Positions 62,087-64,000 of a DNA stretch of 64,000 bases are shown here, piece after piece (positions within the stretch are counted from its first letter, which is position 1; each line of letters starts with the position of its first letter). Made by a program: the position numbers and the translations under genes. Origin of the DNA: Carallia brachiata. Taxonomy: Eukaryota > Streptophyta > Magnoliopsida > Malpighiales > Rhizophoraceae. The notes beneath the pieces are model-generated. The model was not told the DNA's origin and ran no database searches. It worked only from the letters and a program-made list of their open reading frames with translations. Location: the NCBI GenBank assembly GCA_021464245.1, contig JADCRB010000001.1:8886060-8950059 (forward strand). The letters run 5' to 3'.

Positions 62087-63569
62087 GATGACTATAGACG
62101 ATATATACAGCTGATGATAAAAGTATCCTGAAGATAGATAATTAATGACGACAAGGAAATTCTGATGCTTAATTATCAGAAAATAGATGCACGTACATCT
62201 AAGAGAAAATTAAGAAGCATGGATGGGGGATGAATGGATTTCAAAAAGAACAAAGTAAGAAGGTGCCCATATACATATATATCTCTAAATCGAATGGTTT
62301 TGGGTTGCAGGGATGGGGACATCAGCACTGTGAGTATGTATAATATATGTAGGAGAAGGAATTAGACATTAGCCCACGTATTATTTGTAGGACTAGTATA
62401 AATAAAAAGGATCAAAGGACGTGCATTGGTATTTCATTTCATCGTCTAGGCTAAGACTTGTAGCTTTGCTTTATATATATAAAAGCAGAAATAATTGAAG
62501 AAGGTGAAACCTAATTATTTATTTAAATAAATAAATAAATTAGCTAGGAGAACTGGAGAAGTAGTGGCTAAGCTGGGTCAATAATGGCAACTCATCGCAA
62601 GTACAGCTGAATCCCCGCCCCCCCACCCGGCCAACCAAACTGACAAAGTTTCTCTTCCAAATTCCCACAGACAAATATATATGTAACTTGTACAAAATGG
62701 AAACTCTCATCTCTCTCTCTCTCTTTGCTCGATCCTTCAGCGAAACAGCGCGGGAAATTGCGCACCTCTTCAGGGGGAGGATCAATCCAGCTTCTTACAA
62801 TTATATTAAGAGAGTCGGTCAGTCCTCTTTTCTTCCTTCGCAGTTCACACGCGACCGCATCTCACGTTATTGGCCAACACAAAAAGTTTAAAGTGATATG
62901 ATTTTATCATACGAAATTATTATATTATGATAATTAGTATATTTTATGTAATTATAATTATAAAATTTTTAATAAAAAAATATAGTTATTTATTATAATT
63001 CATAATATCATTACAGTTATATAAAATATATTTATTATTATAATATAAATATAATAAGATAAATTTTTTATACGCCGATGAAGTGGAACCATTAGCCAAT
63101 TCTTTCGTCCAAATCTGACGTGCCTGGCCGCCTTCGTTTCCATAGCATCTCTATCACAATATACTTTTTTTTTTCCTTTTTTTTTTTGGGCTTTTCATGG
63201 GAAAGTAATGTTTTTATGTTGGGTAGTAATTATGAGTTTGAAATCAGCGTACTCCGTTTCTTTCCTTCATTTTCTCTTTGCATCTTCTCATTTTGATTGT
63301 TTTTTGCTTTTGAAATTTTCTCTCTTTCATAAAGTAATAAAGTAATAGCTCGTATGGTACTCCCACTAAGTTGTTAGATTTTAATTAACTTAAACATTAT
63401 TTTATTAATTGAACAACGTTATATAACAATAATAAAAAGCACAACTAATAATAATGATAATACGTCTTTATATACTAACAAACATTAAAATCTTAACTTT
63501 ATTAAAATAATAAAAATAGATTAAACTATTCAACTTCTACTGGAGCAATAATTATTTACTAAATCTAGA
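62087..63569. other. Nudix gene upstream region and AT-rich DNA
   Basis: The probable promoter of the Nudix gene, then an A/T-only fold-back at about 62890-63070 resembling the short palindromic family but too diverged to list. Open frames 62540-62785 (-) and 62688-62891 (+) overlap on opposite strands and show no domain. Confidence 0.4.
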
Positions 63570-64000
63570 TAAACTTTAACATCCCCTTAATCCTGATTTG
63601 GTGATACTCGCATTTTCAACATTTGCTTCAGTTTGACAAATACGTCATACTTTAATAATTTTGTGACAATATTTGCAATTTAATTTAAAAGTTGTAATAA
63701 ATCAATTCAATCTCTCTTTTATCAACATGTTCTCTCAGAAAATGAAAATAAGTATTAATATATTTACTCTTTTCATGCGTCACTGAATTTTTTGCCAAAT
63801 TAATAGTAAGCTTCATAAGTCAAAAGTGTAACAATAGATTATTTCTTCGACAACCACGAACAAGTAGTTGTGTCAAAATTGAAACAGTAACTAGAAGTGC
63901 TTCTATGATCATCAGCATCTCCATCTTAATCGCTATCAAAATAGCTTACAAGAGCATAATTCTTAGATGAATAATAAAATAGGTCATGATCAAAAGTACC
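63570..64000 (-). mobile_element. Ty1/copia retrotransposon relic, RNase H end (runs off the window)
   Basis: Read from 64000 downward on the minus strand: GTFDHDLFYYSSKNYALVSY and FDSD, a stop where Trp is expected, then DGDADDHRSTSSYCFNF, SWLSKK, IVTLLTYEAYY, followed by HEKSKYINTYFHFLREHVDK and REIELIYYNF. This is the copia RNase H region and the segment after it. In-frame stops and shifts show it is inactive. The rest of pol would lie beyond the window; the 3' LTR may lie near 63350-63570 but its border cannot be set. Confidence 0.8.

Noticed and set aside
1..64000. CRISPR array, prophage, operon, rRNA or organelle-derived insert
   Set aside because: No regularly spaced repeats, no prokaryotic gene clusters, and no recognisable rRNA or organelle gene were seen.

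Overview
The window is nuclear DNA from a flowering plant, most likely a eudicot (probably woody, but the species cannot be named from sequence alone). The evidence is spliced genes with GT-AG introns, plant-specific families (XTH, INDETERMINATE-DOMAIN, DUF247, DUF761, PADRE/DUF4228, DYW-type PPR), very AT-rich intergenic DNA, many small inverted-repeat transposons, and copia and LINE relics. No bacterial, viral or organellar block and no CRISPR array was seen.

Layout. 1-7422 (+): the TRAPPII subunit TRS120, its first codons outside the window. 9151-11569 (+): an organelle-type RAD52-like DNA-binding protein. 14543-16078 (-): a DUF247 (UPF0481) membrane protein. 18547-20952 (-): a xyloglucan endotransglucosylase/hydrolase of the XTH5 type. 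20953-37002: a 16-kb gene-poor stretch holding a hAT-type MITE with an 8-bp target duplication, a ~500-bp fold-back element, a SINE with a 16-bp target duplication and several other small repeats. 37003-37791 (+): a PADRE/DUF4228 protein. 41.5-44.9 kb: a LINE relic and a badly broken DYW PPR pseudogene. 45554-46144 (-): a DUF761 protein. 46.1-52.8 kb: repeats and no convincing gene. 52825-55091 (-): a C2H2 INDETERMINATE-DOMAIN transcription factor with a GC-AG first intron. 58347-62086 (-): a Nudix hydrolase. 63.6-64 kb (-): the RNase H end of a decayed Ty1/copia element.

The genes belong to unrelated pathways (vesicle traffic, organelle DNA maintenance, cell wall, transcription, nucleotide hydrolysis), as expected of an ordinary plant chromosome, and nothing suggests a cluster acting together. 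The most consequential observation is that two otherwise well-conserved genes, TRS120 and the RAD52-like gene, carry single-base frame disruptions. Three of the four look like a lost G in a run of G. Either the assembly has uncorrected indels or both genes are damaged in this haplotype. I found no convincing previously undescribed system. The best candidates for a second look are these frame breaks, the fold-back and short palindromic repeat families (one copy inside an intron of the transcription factor), and a possible out-of-frame C-terminal extension of the PADRE gene.
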